A DNA stretch of 64,000 bases from Yamagishiella unicocca (taxonomy: Eukaryota; Chlorophyta; Chlorophyceae; Chlamydomonadales; Volvocaceae). Positions 21,041-32,616 of the stretch are shown piece by piece (within the stretch, counting starts at the first letter, position 1; each line of letters starts with the position of its first letter). The stretch is from the NCBI GenBank assembly GCA_003116995.1, contig BDSL01000062.1:372001-436000 (forward strand), in the 5' to 3' direction. Below the pieces are notes generated by a model. It saw only the letters and a list, made by a program, of their open reading frames with translations, was not told the DNA's origin and did no database searches. Made by a program: the position numbers and the translations under genes.

Positions 21041-23685
21041 GTGCTGCTGGTGCTGTTCCTGTTGCTGTTGTTGCAGCCAATGGAAGGTTGTCGGCAACTG
21101 CACGGCGGATGGAGGTGCGGAGGCTTGGTACTGCATCTGTACCTGGGTCGGGTCGCTGGGGGGATAGCAGCCGCCCTGCCCGGGCAGGAACGGCAGCTGC
21201 ACCTGGCTAGCAGACGCGGCGCCGGCGGTAAAGGGCAGTAGCTGCGGCGGCAGCGGCGGCAGGGCAGCTGACGGCGGCGGCTGGGCCCCGGCGAGAACGC
21301 CGTGACCGGTATCGATGTGAGGAGCCGCGTGGAGGGGCTGAACGGCGCCGCCGCTGCTGCTGCTGCTACTGGCGGTGGCATCGCCGGGGATCGAAGTGGT
21401 GGCAGCAGCGGTGGCAGTAGCGGTGCATAGCGTAGTGGCGGTAGCGCCTGGTACAAGGTGGGAGCTGGGCGGTGGCGAGGCGGCGCCCGACAGGTGGCCG
21501 CAGCCGGCCATCGTCGTGGCAGCGGTGACGGGCAGGTTCAGCACCTGCGAGCGCATAAGCACATTCGGGCTTGCATGTCTTCATACGCAGTAGTCGGGCA
21601 GCAACCCTGGCTATGGGATCACCTTGTGCCTTTCCAGCGAAACGCGTATACTTTCGCATGCCAAGTACGTGATACGCAATTGCCGGCGCGCCGCCCGTTT
21701 TCGACCTTTGGATAAGTCTGTTCGGGCACGTCAGCCGTACTTGGGGACGCCTGAACAAAGCTCCGCAGCATAACGCCTTCCACCGCAGCTCCAACCGGGG
21801 GAACCCCTAGGCCGCTTATTTTCTGTTGGTCGTTGTCCCTCAGTGGATCCACGCGGCTCGGCTGCCGTCACCCATCCATATGACACCCGTACTGCTGCAC
21901 CCCACGCATCCCGCCCCGTGATGCAACGGACATGAGGGTTACATAGGGCCCACCTGCTGCATCTCCTCCGGGCTTATGGAGAGCAGCATTCCCTCCAGCA
22001 CACTCGACATGTTGAGGCTGGGGAGGGCCATGCTGGCGCCAGCTCCCTGTTGCCGTACACAAGGCACGGCACAGCACGGAATAGTAAGAAACAGCACGGC
22101 ACAGCACGGCACAGCACGGCACAGCACGGAGCCGTAGAGTGCAGCATGGCGCATCCGGCACGCCAGCCGGGGCAGGAGGGGGAGGGCAGGGGAGAGGCTG
22201 AGCACCAGGGGCTTCATTCACAGGGAGGCGAGATGTGTGTTTCCTTGAGTTGGGGGGACGGCCCATCGTGGCGACCAGCAACGACTTGTAAGGCCAGGGA
22301 CGGGCCCTGGGTGGTGCTTTTCAGGCAGGCACGTTGTTGTAACGGTTACAGTGGGTTCCAGACCAAAAGATCGGACCATCGGGCACATCGCGAACCATCG
22401 GACACTGAGGAAGACGGAGGCGCGTGTTGGCGCCTTCGCAGCCCCTCCCAGCCTGGCATGAACAGGTGGGGCTGATCCGTGATGACACGACTCGTGGGAT
22501 TTCATGCTCGCGGGATCATGTTGCCATGCACCTTCCGGCGCATAATTGCGAGAGTAAGGTAGGGCGTGTATTTGGGTTCCTGGGACATCTACTCTCGACG
22601 CAGAGCCCAGCCGAGGGACGGATACCAGCGATGGGAGGACGGGATACCAGAGAGGGAGGGCTGAGGAAGAGACAGGAAATAGGAAAATCGGAAGAAAGAA
22701 CGTGCTACAGCAGCAGGTGGGTCATAGCAGCAGGCAGAAGCCCACGCATTGTATCATGTGGTTGCATCAGTCCTGGTGAGATGCAGTTGGCGAGGCGAGG
22801 CGCATAGGTAGGGGGGGTCATGCGCGCAGAGTCGGTCATGCAAGGCACCGTCACGTTCGCTTCCAGCCAATCGAACCGGACCTCGTGGTTAAGCGGATGC
22901 CCCGGGGTGGAGGAGATCGGCAGTCGCCGATCAGCGTCACACGGCCCAGTAGAGGTACGGGTTTGCAAGCGCCCAATTATCATTGAAATCAAGCGCCCCA
23001 ATATCATGGAAAGCAAGCGCCCCAATATCATGGAAAGCAAGCGCCACATTATCATGGAAAGCAAGCGCCACATTATCATGGAAAGCAAGCGCCACATTAT
23101 TATCCGCAATAAATTTACAAACCTTAGTGAAGAACTAAAGCCATTTAATGGCCACCGTACCCAAACCACGCACTTTGGGGATTCCTTTCCGACGTATAAT
23201 GGAGCTAGGAAGCAGGGCGTCCAGGGTCATGACTCGTGAGGACACCGGCCCTGAGGCGGCCGGTAACTAACGAACTATTTCACTCACGGTGGCAGCGGTC
23301 GCTGCATCGTTCGGCGTGGCTTCAAGCAGCTCCCTGAATATGTTGTCATTTGATCCATAGTTGCAGAGTTCCGCTTCCAGAGACGCGTCTACGGGGTCGC
23401 GGGTTAAATGCAGACGGGGGGAGCGGAATGGGTGCAGCAGGCAGGGCCGCGAGCAAGGAAGGGATCCGCCCGATCGACGCCGGGGTCCAAGCACAGGACA
23501 GGGCACACGGTGCAATTTATTTTATGTTTTGGTGGATCCCCGGTCGATACTGGGTCGTCGCGGCCTAAGGGAACTGACGGGACACGAGCCGCTGCAGGTC
23601 GGTGCGGCAGCAGCAGCTCCGCGGGCAGGAGTCGAGGACGGCAGGACTTACAGGCGAAGTGCGGCACCAAAGTGCAGTCCCCCAT
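16170..23685 (-). CDS. Unrecognised ten-exon protein with poly-Gln, His-Ser and acidic tracts
   Basis: Minus-strand exons are 23685-23652, 23388-23288, 22046-21954, 21544-about 20657, 19784-19598, 18828-18484, 18100-18040, 17606-17354, 16896-16791 and 16337-16170. All joins agree in phase except exon 4 to 5, where the donor is unclear because exon 4 runs into a short satellite. The product is roughly 740 residues and starts MGDCTLVPHFAY. Exon 4 holds a poly-Gln run and a long His-Ser alternation; exon 5 is Gln/Ala-rich. Exon 7 (VKELMSHLGFNEAQAESAIN) resembles the first part of a UBA helix bundle, but the rest is not evident. Exons 8-9 encode amphipathic helices (LRLKASVLSLYIRHLEKR; ANIVDPRPPRSIK). 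The C terminus is strongly acidic. I do not recognise the family. The composition suggests a nuclear regulatory or scaffold protein, which is inference only. The intron after exon 9 starts inside a dispersed repeat. Confidence 0.6.
16565..16790 (+). repeat. Dispersed element tail, four tandem partial copies
   Basis: TGGGGCCCACTGTAACAG or close variants recur at about 16588, 16640, 16705 and 16760, each with a short ACT or AAC tail. The array lies in the last intron of the ten-exon minus-strand gene and reaches its splice donor at 16790. Confidence 0.8.
19085..19425 (+). repeat. Dispersed SINE-like element with three tandem tails
   Basis: A standard copy (GGTGGTTTGCCTTTGTT, then CAGTGTCAGGCGATGTGCCC, then GGAACCCACTGTAACCGTTA) is followed by two further partial cores, at about 19248 and 19350, each with its own ACT or AAC tail. 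It sits inside an intron (19597-18829) of the minus-strand ten-exon gene. Confidence 0.8.
20470..20670 (+). repeat. Short satellite with palindromic ATGACGTCAT and ATGATATCAT cores
   Basis: Units of about 31-47 bp alternate CATCGCCCGGCCCCCCA with CACCGACATGACGTCAT or CACCGACATGATATCAT. The ATGACGTCAT core is identical to a CRE/bZIP-type palindrome. It starts directly after, and blurs, the 3' end of exon 4 of the minus-strand gene. Confidence 0.8.
22330..22430 (-). repeat. Dispersed SINE-like element, minus-strand partial copy
   Basis: Reverse-complement core GGTCTGGAACCCACTGTAAC with CCGATGGTCCGAT upstream and the tail at ACAACG. It is intronic in the ten-exon minus-strand gene. Confidence 0.75.
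22968..23103 (+). repeat. 24-bp tandem repeat, five to six copies
   Basis: The unit is CAAGCGCCACATTATCATGG plus AAAG, with CCCAATATC and CCCAATTATC variants in the first copies. It lies in the long intron 23287-22047 of the minus-strand gene. Confidence 0.85.
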
Positions 23686-23939
23686 GACAGTGGCCGAGGG
23701 ATGAAATGGCAGCGTAGCTCGCCCGGCGATTCGAAAGGACGCGAAGCCTCCGATCAGTGCTCTGCAAATGATGCGGTCCCTACGCAGGGGGTGTTTTCTT
23801 TATATATTTGTATGATATTTGTTTAATGTCTCGGCATTACTTCAGAGGGATTTCACAAGGTGCGAATGCCTGTCCGGCAATGTCCCGCTATCTTCCGGTC
23901 TCCGAAACCATGCTGAAACAAGACGCTCGTCGCAGTCAT

Positions 23940-23944
23940 TTACA
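23940..23944 (-). terminator. Candidate poly(A) signal for the RlmN-like gene
   Basis: Minus-strand TGTAA about 970 nt past the RlmN stop and about 255 nt upstream of the next minus-strand start codon. Long 3' UTRs are normal in these algae, but position is the only support. The stretch 23686-24910 shows no other gene. Confidence 0.3.
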
Positions 23945-24837
23945 ATAAATGATGTTGGAATACAATATTTATATTGGACTAGTTGTCGCCGGACGGCAAC
24001 TGGCATCTGGCAGTTGTGCTCGGACGTCGACGCCCGCTCGGACGTCGACGTTGACGCCCGCACATGTCGCATGCGAACCCGGCAATGCTAATTAGAGCAA
24101 TTATGGCCGAAGCATATACTGCATCGGTGGCTTTATACAGTAGCTTAATAGCCCATCGCTCTGCCCCCTCCCACCGGAAAGTACACCGTCTCAGAAGCCT
24201 GCCTGAGGAGCATTTACTGATCTTATACAACGGAATTGACATTTGTTCTCATTGTCTTTTGCACTGCAATGCTTGCAACGCTGTCAAGTTGTTCGCTATA
24301 CCGCAACCGCTTTTTGAGGCCACCGAGACAAGCAGAGATAATGCCGCTTCCACATTTCTTCCTTTTGACAAATCGTGTGTTCCAGTGATGTTGGTCGCCA
24401 TATAGCGTCCGTCCTCACATGAAAACCTAACAACGGCGGCCGATCCTGGCACCCTCCCCTCAGACTCCACTTGTATATGCGGGAGGAGAGAGAGGCCACG
24501 CCGTGCGGAGACATTGTGCGCTTCTACGGTACCCAGCCCTAGGCCAGCACACAGCTGGGGGCTACTGCCAGCGTTGCACTAAAACCCGATAAACCCTACA
24601 ACCCGATAAAAACACGATCGCAACCGCAGCCACCTGCTACCCATATCACCATGCAGCTGCACTCGCCAGTGCCCCGCCATGTTCCGCACCCCCAACCAGG
24701 CCCACACCACCTCACCCTCGCTCCCGCCAGCCCTCCACCAACCCCTTCCACCTACCGCCTCCAAGGACTGCAATCCACAGGCTCCACCCCACACGGCCCC
24801 CCCCGTCCTATCCCCCAACCCACACACCGGCCCCCCC

Positions 24838-24910
24838 CCGCTACCCTTCCCATGTCGAGTAACCGGTTCTTTTCTGCCCCCCCCCTTTATGCCGAGTAAC
24901 CGGCTCTTGT
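24838..24910 (-). repeat. Intron-repeat family B, two partial copies after the RlmN stop
   Basis: GTCGAGTAACCGGTTCTTTT and GCCGAGTAACCGGCTCTTGT (plus strand) are copies of a motif otherwise found in introns of this window. Their position just past the stop codon raises the possibility of an unrecognised last intron. Confidence 0.65.
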
Positions 24911-27900
24911 CTATAACCCCCGTCCATCACGAACAGCTCGCATCGTAGCCACCGCCAGTGGGCCCTGCTGCTGCACGCCCTGACCCGCCCCACGTGCAGC
25001 CGCCGCCTCCAGCCGCGCCGCCAGCCCCTCCGGCGGCCGCAGCAGCGGCGCCGGCCGTGAGGTGAGGTTGACGTCCCCCAGCTGCCCGCACGCAGCCATC
25101 TCGTCGTCGCCCTTGCTGGCGCGCACGGTGCAGGGCCGGCCGGCGGCCAGGAACACGGCGCGGAAGGCGCGGACGGACTCGTCGGAGGACCTGGGTGTGG
25201 GTCGGGGGCGAGTGGGGGCAGGGGCGGCGTTGCAAGGAAGACCCGTGTGTACGAAAGAAGAACCGTTTGGAAAATACATTTGGAGATGCACGCTGGAGGA
25301 CTCGGGTTGAGGACACAAAAGTCGGAGGTCGGGAAGGGTTTGGGAATCGGTTTGGCGGTTGGTTTGGGAACCGGTTTGGCGGTTGGTTTGGCGGGTTGGA
25401 GATGCCGTTCCGGGCGGCACCTGCCAACTCCCCCCAGAGAAGGCATAAAATGTAGGTATATTAATGGAACGGCCAAGCGGAGTGAGCAAGCGGAGTGAGC
25501 AAGCGGAGCGACGCGGAGCCTGCCCAGACCCTCCCCCCCCCATTTACACCCCTGCCCCCGCACATGCGCCCACAGCTATGTGTCCGAAGACAATGCGCCT
25601 GCTATTATACCTATGTCGTGCCAACCGGTCCTTACGCCACCCTTCCCCCCGCTCGCGGCCCTGCCGTGCGCGGCCCACCTCTGGAACTGCGTTCCCTCGT
25701 GCGGGTTGAACACGATGAGGTTGATCAGGCAGTAGATGTCCGCAGTGAGCGCCAGCAGCCGCCGGGCGTCATCTAGTGTGTCGTTGACGTCAGCCAGCAG
25801 CACGTACTCAATCACAACGAAATCGTCGCCCTGGCAGGGGATCGCAAAAACGAATCTGTTACTCGAGTTCATTAAAAAATAAGGGCCGCTGTCCCCCGAG
25901 CTCCCAGCTTCGCACTCCACTCATCTAAGCTAAACTCAAATAACATCAACTCAACTTCAACTAAGCTAAACTCAACTCAATAAACATCAACGTAAACTCA
26001 AACGCGTGCCCCAAACTGTTGGCCGGCCAGGTTACTTTCCTCCGTTTCCTACGCCGCGCGCGTGAACGAGTTTCCGCGCCAGCCCCAGCTTGCCCCCCAC
26101 CCCCACCCCACCTTGCGTTTGCCGTACGGGAAGGCCTCCCGCAGCGCCCCCAGCAGCTGCTCCAGCGGGTAACGGCGGTTGGTGGGTACGATCCAGTCGC
26201 GCACCTGGGCGGGGGCAGGCAACAAACACATGGGCGGAATGATTTGGTAGTGTAGGAATGAAATGGTAGTGTGGGAGCGATGTGGTAGTGTGGGAGTGAC
26301 GTGGGAGTGACGTGGGAGTGTGGGAGTGACGTGGGAGTGCGTATTGGACACAACCGGAAGCCTAGGAGGAGACCGCTTCCCAGGCACCTCTCACGCAACC
26401 GGCCCCATCCTACCGCTACTACCGGTAGGCGCTTTCACTTCCCGACTGCTCTCTCCCGCGGGGCGACAGTGGTCAGCCGCAATCGGCGCCCACCGCAGCA
26501 TGGTCCGGCCACCACCGCCAGTTGGCCTCCCCGCGCCGCCGCCTGCACCTCGCCTCAACGCTAATAAGGCCCCACTGGGCGTGGAGCGCCTGCACCTCGC
26601 CTCAACGCCAATAAGGCCCCCCTGGGCGTGGAGCGCCTGCGCCTCGCCGAGGCGCTCCGGCAGGCCACAGCGCTGTTGGGTGGGCTCCCGCCTTTCCTCG
26701 CACCACTCCACGTCTTCCACCCAGTGGTGCCGCCCCCCCTGCTCTGTCCTCATCTCGTCTTCCACCCAGTGGTGCCGCCCCCCCCCCGTCCTTCTCTTTG
26801 CCGCGCCCTCTCTTTGACCATCACCTTCACCGCCCTCGGTTTGTCGGCCATGGATTCGCGGATTCGCTTATCAAACCCCCCCGCCCCGTCCTCACCTCGT
26901 CCGTGGTGGCGTGCAGCGACACCGCCAGCTTGGCCCGCCCCTCCGTGATGAAGCGCCGCATCTCCGGCACCAGCCCCACCGTGGAAACGATGATCTTGTT
27001 GCGGCTGAGGTCCAACCCAGTGGACAGAACCTGGGCAGGTGGTGGTGGTGGTATTTTTGGTGGTGGTGGTAATGGTGGTGGTGGTGGTGGTTAAGAGTAC
27101 CCAAATGGGTTGGGGGATGCAGCGAGTGGGTGGGTGGGTGGGTGGGTGGGTGGGTGGGTGGGTGGGTGGGTGGGTGGGTGGGTGGGTGGAGACAACCGGC
27201 GAATTGGCAGAGGAGGAAGGGTGGAGGAAAGGGCGGTGCGGTAAGGAAGGGAGGGAGAGGGGTAAAAGATAATCCGGACAGGAGGGGTAATGCGACTGCT
27301 GGTAATGCGACTGGCGTTGCCGGTGCTGCGGTTATCGTAGCGGACAAGCGGCAGAGACACATGGCATGGGAGGTCGAGCGCGGGTACAGGCGGTTGCGAA
27401 CGGTTGATAGGTGGTTGCGAGCGGTTGGTAGGTGTACAAACGACCGCACCCCGAGGACCCGAGCCGTACACCTCCACTTCTGAACACGAGTCATGTCGTT
27501 TGCGATGAAGCCACTGTAACCGTTACAACAACAACACCAGCAGCTCGCACAGCGGCTGGTGTGTTCGTCGACCGCGTGATGCCGGCCAGCCAGCTATACA
27601 CCAGCCAGCTACACAGCCAGCTATACACCCATTTCCCGTTTGGGCATGCTAGTGCCGCTCGGCCCCTTCCCATAGCTCCTCCCCCCCCTCCCTATCCCCC
27701 CCCCTACATCCCTTCCCTCCTCCACCCTCCCTAGCCACTCCTCCCCCCTCCCTCCCTAGCCACTCCTCCTACATCCCCACCTCGATGGACGCCATCACCG
27801 CGTCGTAGTTGTGCAGCGGCTCTCCCATACCCATGAACACGATGTTGGCGATGGGGATGGAGACGGCCTGCTCGGCCAGGTAGCGGCGAGCCTGCGCGTC

Positions 27901-30900
27901 GTACGACACACGCCCGGCGGCGCGGCACACGGTCGTCGTACAGGGGTCCGCCATACCCCACGCATGTGCACGGTGTCCTAAGGAGGACTCCGTCAGGAAT
28001 TGTAATCATCGCCCCCCGTTGTTCACTTGCGGGTCGTCGCCTTTGCTTATTTTAGGTTTCATATGCTGTTAACGAAGCAATTGTTACGACGTTTGCGTAA
28101 ACTGCACCCAACGCGGCCGGGGGTCTTACACCGATTGTTTAAAGCTTTTGCCGCCCTCCTGCATCCTGGGGGAGCGCGTCCCGTCATCCTCCCCACGACC
28201 TCCGGCGTCGTATATCAAGGCCAAATATTTTCCAGCATGCAACTCCCAATCCAAAAGAGGGCACCAAACGTGCCCTAGCCGGTCTTATTTACTCTTCATT
28301 GCCGACCCACAAGTTTCCTGACCACCACCACCCGCCCCCGGTTCGTGTAACCGGTGTATACCCATGTCGTGGAACCAGTCTTTATGCCCCCGCCCCCCCC
28401 CCCGGCCCTTGGCCCCACCCACCTCCACCACCTGCTCCACGATCTGCGCCGTGGTCAGGTTGCCCAGCAGCCCCATGCGGCCGGTGTAGCAGAACTGGCA
28501 GTTCATGGCGCAACCCACCTGGGGGGAGGCAGGAGAGGGGAGGGGGAGGGGGAGGAGAGGCGGAGCGGAAAAGGAGGGGGGTTTTACATAAAACGGGCGT
28601 GGTACCGGTAACGCGACTGGGGAAATGTAGGAGGGGGAGGGCCGGTTAGCTACGGGTGTGCCCAGCTATAACTCCCGCCCCCCCCCCTCCGCGGCGCGAT
28701 TCAAACCATGCAACGGAAACGGAAGCTCGCCGGTGCCGCGTTGGTCGCGTATCACGTCTCCACGATAACGGTCGGTAACCGGGCCGGGAAGGAGCCGGGC
28801 TTCACCGCGTCCCACCCCACCATGTCCTAATCCGCCACCCCGCGTCTCCGTCCTTCGCTTCACACGCTACCGCACATCGCTTTGCTTCCTGTCCTCTACC
28901 AGGCCGCCGACGGGCCACCTCCCTCCACAAACTTCTCGGTAGCTCATCCCACTGCCCCAGCACGCGCCCGCAACCAGGCATCCTACGACTATGCGCCAGC
29001 CATTCTACCTGTGCTCGTGCAGCCGAGTCTTTCCTCCGCCCCCTCCTCCGCCCCCTCCTCCGCCCCCTCCTCCGCCCCCTCCTCCGCCCCCTCCTCCGCC
29101 CCCCCCTCCGCCCCCTCCTCCGCCCCCTCCGCCGCTCCCGCCTCCGCCTCCGCCCCCTTCTCCCTCCACCCCGCCCGCAGCCCACCTGCGTCGACAGACA
29201 CGCCGTGTACCTCGTGCTGTCGCCGCTGCGGTTAGTCATGGGGATGAGCACCGTCTCCACCGTCCCGCGGGCCGCTCCGCTGCCTGCCGGGCCCTCCCCG
29301 TCATCGCCGCCCAGCAGCGCGAACACCAGCTTGCGCGTGCCGTCCCGGGCGGTGTGTACCGACTGCAGCTGCAGCCCACCGGCCAGGCTACACGTGGCGC
29401 CGACCTGGTTGGGTCGGGTCGGGTTGGGCCGGGTTAGGGCCGGGTTAGGGTTGGGTTGAGTTGGGCTTGGTTGGGTCGGGTTGGGGTGGGTTGGGTTGGG
29501 TGTGGTTGGGTTGTGGGGCTGGGTTGGGGCTGGGTTGGGGCTGGGTTGGGGCTGGGTTGGGGCTGGGTTGGGTTGGGTTGGATCGGGTTGGGTCGGGTCG
29601 GGTTGGGCGGGGTTGGGTTAGGGCTGGCGTGTCCTGCCTCAGGGTCCCACGCCGTAAACTAGGCTAATCACGTCAGATGCCTCCACGACGGCTCGAACCT
29701 AAGACACTAAAAATCCCTAAAACCCTTGCAACCCAAATACTCCAGAGGGCTGCAGCCCGGCAACTAAGTGGCGGATACTGGTGAGTCCCCTCCCTCCAGC
29801 CCCCTGCTCCGAAAAACTCCCCGACCTCGCGCCAGCCGCCACGTCACCTCCGTACATCTGCGCTCCACCTCAGCGCTCTAGACAGGTGTGCCACCCTCCC
29901 CTACCCGGCCGCTCCCTCCCCTTGCAACCCAACACCCTCCACCGCAATCTCAGGCTAGCTTCCGTCCTCCGTCTAGGCGAGCTCACTCCTACATCGTGTA
30001 CTCTTGTACTCGTGTCTCCTCGCCACCCCCGAGGAAGGCGCAATCGGACTCCCGCACCCTCCGCGCTTCTCCCTCCACCCCTCAGGCCCCCGGCTGCCCA
30101 GCCCCCGGCTACCCACCTTCGCCTTGAACGGGGCGCCGAAGCCGTACGCGTCGCCGTCCGCTTGATCCAGGCTGCGGATCCATTTCCGGTTGCCGTACAG
30201 CCACCGATACAGCTGCTTCGCGCGCTTTGGCGGCTCGCCTAAGGAAAAGAGGCGCGCGGGGCGGGGGCCGGTTTAGGGCGAAAGGCTTGAGGGGGCGGGG
30301 GATTGGTTTCCTTGGCTTTTGCGCCTGTCCCACGATCTCTTGCTGCCACGTGGTCGGGCGGGGAAGTAGTACGGAGCCACGTGACGAGCGGAGCGTTTGT
30401 ACGGCAGCGAGCCCACACGTCCCGACGGCTTAGGGAGGTCCCAGACCGGGGTAGGTGGGGTGTTTTGAGGAAGACCCGTGGATTCGAGAAAGACCGTTCA
30501 GAAAAGACGTTTCGAGGTGCATGCTGGAGAACTGGGGTGAGGAGATGAAAGACGAAGGTCGTGTATGTCGACCTTCGGCGGCTAAGTCATATCGGCGGGT
30601 GGGTGGGTGGGTGGGGTGGGGCGCAAAGAGTCCAGCAGAGGGGCGTCTGATGCCTTCACGGCCCCTGCGCGCCACGACGTGTCCACACCTCCTCCACGGT
30701 TGCGCTCCGCAAGGCATGAGTCCTCCCTTTCTCCCAAACCGGGAAGGGACCGGGCCCGGTCCCTTCCCGGGCCCGAATCCCCATTCCAAGCCCACCTAGT
30801 TGCGGAGATCATGCAACATCGGGTCCTGCTGCACGACCCGATGTGTATTCCACGTTACAAACGGGTTCATGGACGACCTTTTTCCCGAGTCGAGTACGAC

Positions 30901-31853
30901 ACCGTTTCGTTCCCTCCCAACCCCCTGCGGTCCGCCGCCTGGCTCCATTAGGCCCCGCGACCCATGGCAATGGAGGTTGCTAGTGCTGCCGCTGCCGCCG
31001 CCGGGATCCCCTCCCACCCCGCGTCACCCCCAGGCGCACGTGGCGGGTGGGGGAAGGGTTGGGCACGTGGGACATGCCAGCCGTACGACGGCATGCCGTA
31101 TAGCCCCCTGTACGAGCACGGGTTTGGGGCCTGGGGGCACCCAGTGGGTAGTGCCACAGCACGGGGGCCGTGATGTCGTACTATGTACGGCACCGCGGTC
31201 GTCGTACGGCAAGGCGCAGGGTTGCGTGGTGGCGGAGCCAGCCCCCCCTCCAGGGCCTCCCTCCAGCGATCCGCAGCTCACCCACGCTCAGGCACCATTC
31301 CTCCAACTCCGGCAGCGTAAGGTTCTTGATCATGAGCCGGCCATGGGCGTCGTACAACCCGGCTCGGTGCGCGAAGGACAGCGGCGCCGACAGCGCGGGC
31401 AGCGCCTCGGCGGCGACGACGGTCGCCGCGGTGCCGCCACTGACGCCAATTGCGCGGGTGCTGGTCCCTCCCCTGCTGTAACTGGCACTAGTGCTGGTGC
31501 CTCCCCTGCTGGAACTGGCACTAGTGCTGGGCGCGTCGTCGTCCAGGTGGGGGCCCGTAAGGAGCGCGCGTCTTGAGACGTCCTGCGTTAAGCGCAACGC
31601 GGTTGGGACGCGCTCTGCCAAACGACGGCGGGGGCTAAGGCTGAAAACTGGCCGCGAGTTGTGGGCCGCCAGTCCACGGAACGAAACCACGGCCTACCTG
31701 CACGCTTCGCCCATTTCCGCGGCTGTATGCTCTTGGTGGACGGCCGTTCGACTGGAATGGCCGTTGGCTTTCACCTTGCCTGGCAGCATTGCGGCAGCGG
31801 AGAAGTGCGCCGCGCATTTCCCCTCTTTTCCTGTTCCGCCAGAAACGGTCCAA
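24911..31853 (-). CDS. rlmN: Organelle-targeted RlmN-type radical SAM rRNA/tRNA adenine-C2 methyltransferase
   Basis: Ten exons join in phase: 31853-31698, 31582-31282, 30238-30117, 29404-29186, 28518-28423, 27891-27781, 27030-26896, 26204-26112, 25830-25679 and 25190-24911, giving 554 residues (542 from the ATG at 31817). The N terminus is Arg-rich and fits a transit peptide. LTLPELEEW and [16 protein letters not shown] are the RlmN N-terminal domain. CAMNCQFC (Cys 269, 273 and 276) is the CxxxCxxC iron-sulfur motif. The two methyl-transfer cysteines are Cys 262, seven residues before the motif as in E. coli, and Cys 496 in [27 protein letters not shown] and [11 protein letters not shown] follow in the usual order. 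The enzyme methylates C2 of an adenosine in 23S rRNA and tRNA, here probably in the plastid. The C-terminal tail of about 50 residues after CGQLG is not conserved. Intron-repeat sequence follows the stop at once, so a further intron and a different end are possible. Confidence 0.93.
25228..25330 (+). repeat. Intron-repeat family A copy in RlmN intron 9
   Basis: Reads GTTGCAAGGAAGACCCGTGT, then ACGAAAGAAGAACCGTTT, then GGAGATGCACGCTGGAGGAC and AAGTCGGAGGTCGG. The order and spacing match copies at 30460, 43465, 48404 (minus) and 50691 (minus). Confidence 0.8.
27124..27188 (+). repeat. GGGT tetranucleotide microsatellite
   Basis: About 16 perfect GGGT units in RlmN intron 6. The transcribed strand reads ACCC. 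Confidence 0.95.
27505..27535 (+). repeat. Dispersed element, short tail fragment
   Basis: GAAGCCACTGTAACCGTTAC followed by AAC repeats, inside RlmN intron 6. Only the tail of the family is present. Confidence 0.5.
29030..29145 (+). repeat. CCGCCCCCTCCT 12-bp repeat
   Basis: About nine units lie in RlmN intron 4 (29185-28519). A similar CTCCTCCTTCTGCCCC array sits in a CPSF160 intron at about 50428-50600. Confidence 0.85.
29396..29630 (+). repeat. G-rich GGGTT-type degenerate repeat next to an RlmN acceptor
   Basis: GGGTTGG, GGGTCGG and GGGTTAGG units fill the end of RlmN intron 3. On the coding strand this is a C-rich tract that ends at the acceptor before exon 4 (29404), so it supplies the pyrimidine tract. 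It differs from the TTTTAGGG telomere repeat of these algae. Confidence 0.75.
30460..30560 (+). repeat. Intron-repeat family A copy in RlmN intron 2
   Basis: Contains GAGGAAGACCCGTGGATTCG, AGACCGTTCAGAAAAGACG and TTTCGAGGTGCATGCTGGAG in family order. Confidence 0.8.
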
Positions 31854-32616
31854 CGTTCGAAGGGATTGTCCAAATTTTGGATGCTAGTTACGACCGAAAC
31901 AGTCGTTACATAGGCGCCGCAAAAACGTACTAGAGCGGATTGCTTCGGTACAACAAAAGCATTGTTATCGCGTCAAAGGATTTGCCGTGTGGACGGCAGT
32001 AGGGGATGCTCAGTCCATCTTTGCCTCCAGGGTTAACGGGTATTTGCGTCTCGTCCCAAAGTTGTACGGTGTTGTCGTAAGGGGCAAGAAGCACTTGACC
32101 CCTACAATAGATGGCCTGCAATACACCTAGCCACAGGTCACTCTCCATTTGGGTCTCCGCATACATTTTTGAGCAGAGGTGTGCTAAGCGGAGCTCGCTC
32201 CAGTTTTGACTTCGTTGGAGGTTTCTGAGGGGCCTGTAGGAGGGTCCTGTCGACCCCTAATTTCAGCGCGAATTTTGATATATACATATACTGTTTGTAT
32301 GTAACAGGTTTACATCACGCTGAGCATAGTTGTTTTTTCAAAGACGTTACCCGAGGAACAGCGTGCAGTCTTTCCACATCTGCTCTGAAACCTCATCAGC
32401 ATGCATACTCAGATGCTGTCGCCATCTTGCAGCTCAGCGACCTCTCCGTGCGGCTGGACGGCTCGCACCCATGCACGGACTCCCAGGTGGGGCGGCTCTC
32501 CTGTCGTCGCTGGTCTGCCTGATAGTTATGAACATTCGCGTATCGATGTACATTTCCAGGGTATTTGGGGTTCACTTCGAACTGCTTTTTACTCCCCCGA
32601 CATGTTGCTGTTGTAG
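31854..32616. other. Region between the divergent RlmN and OPR-like genes
   Basis: It should hold the promoters of both genes and the start of the OPR-like gene. A minus-strand frame (32166-31930, 78 codons) opens with ATG and is not low-complexity, but no domain was recognised and it would lie directly upstream of RlmN. A plus-strand segment near 32424-32487 could be an early exon of the OPR-like gene; its phase could not be settled. Confidence 0.35.

Noticed and set aside
22968..23103. CRISPR-like array of 24-bp units
   Set aside because: Units are directly adjacent without unique spacers, inside a eukaryotic intron. It is a plain minisatellite.
29396..29630. Interstitial telomere repeat
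   Set aside because: The unit is GGGTTGG or GGGTCGG, not TTTTAGGG or TTAGGG, and it is too irregular.
31930..32166. Minus-strand ORF of 78 codons with an ATG
   Set aside because: Composition is plausible for coding sequence, but no domain, splice partners or regulatory signal were found, and it would lie in the shared promoter region.
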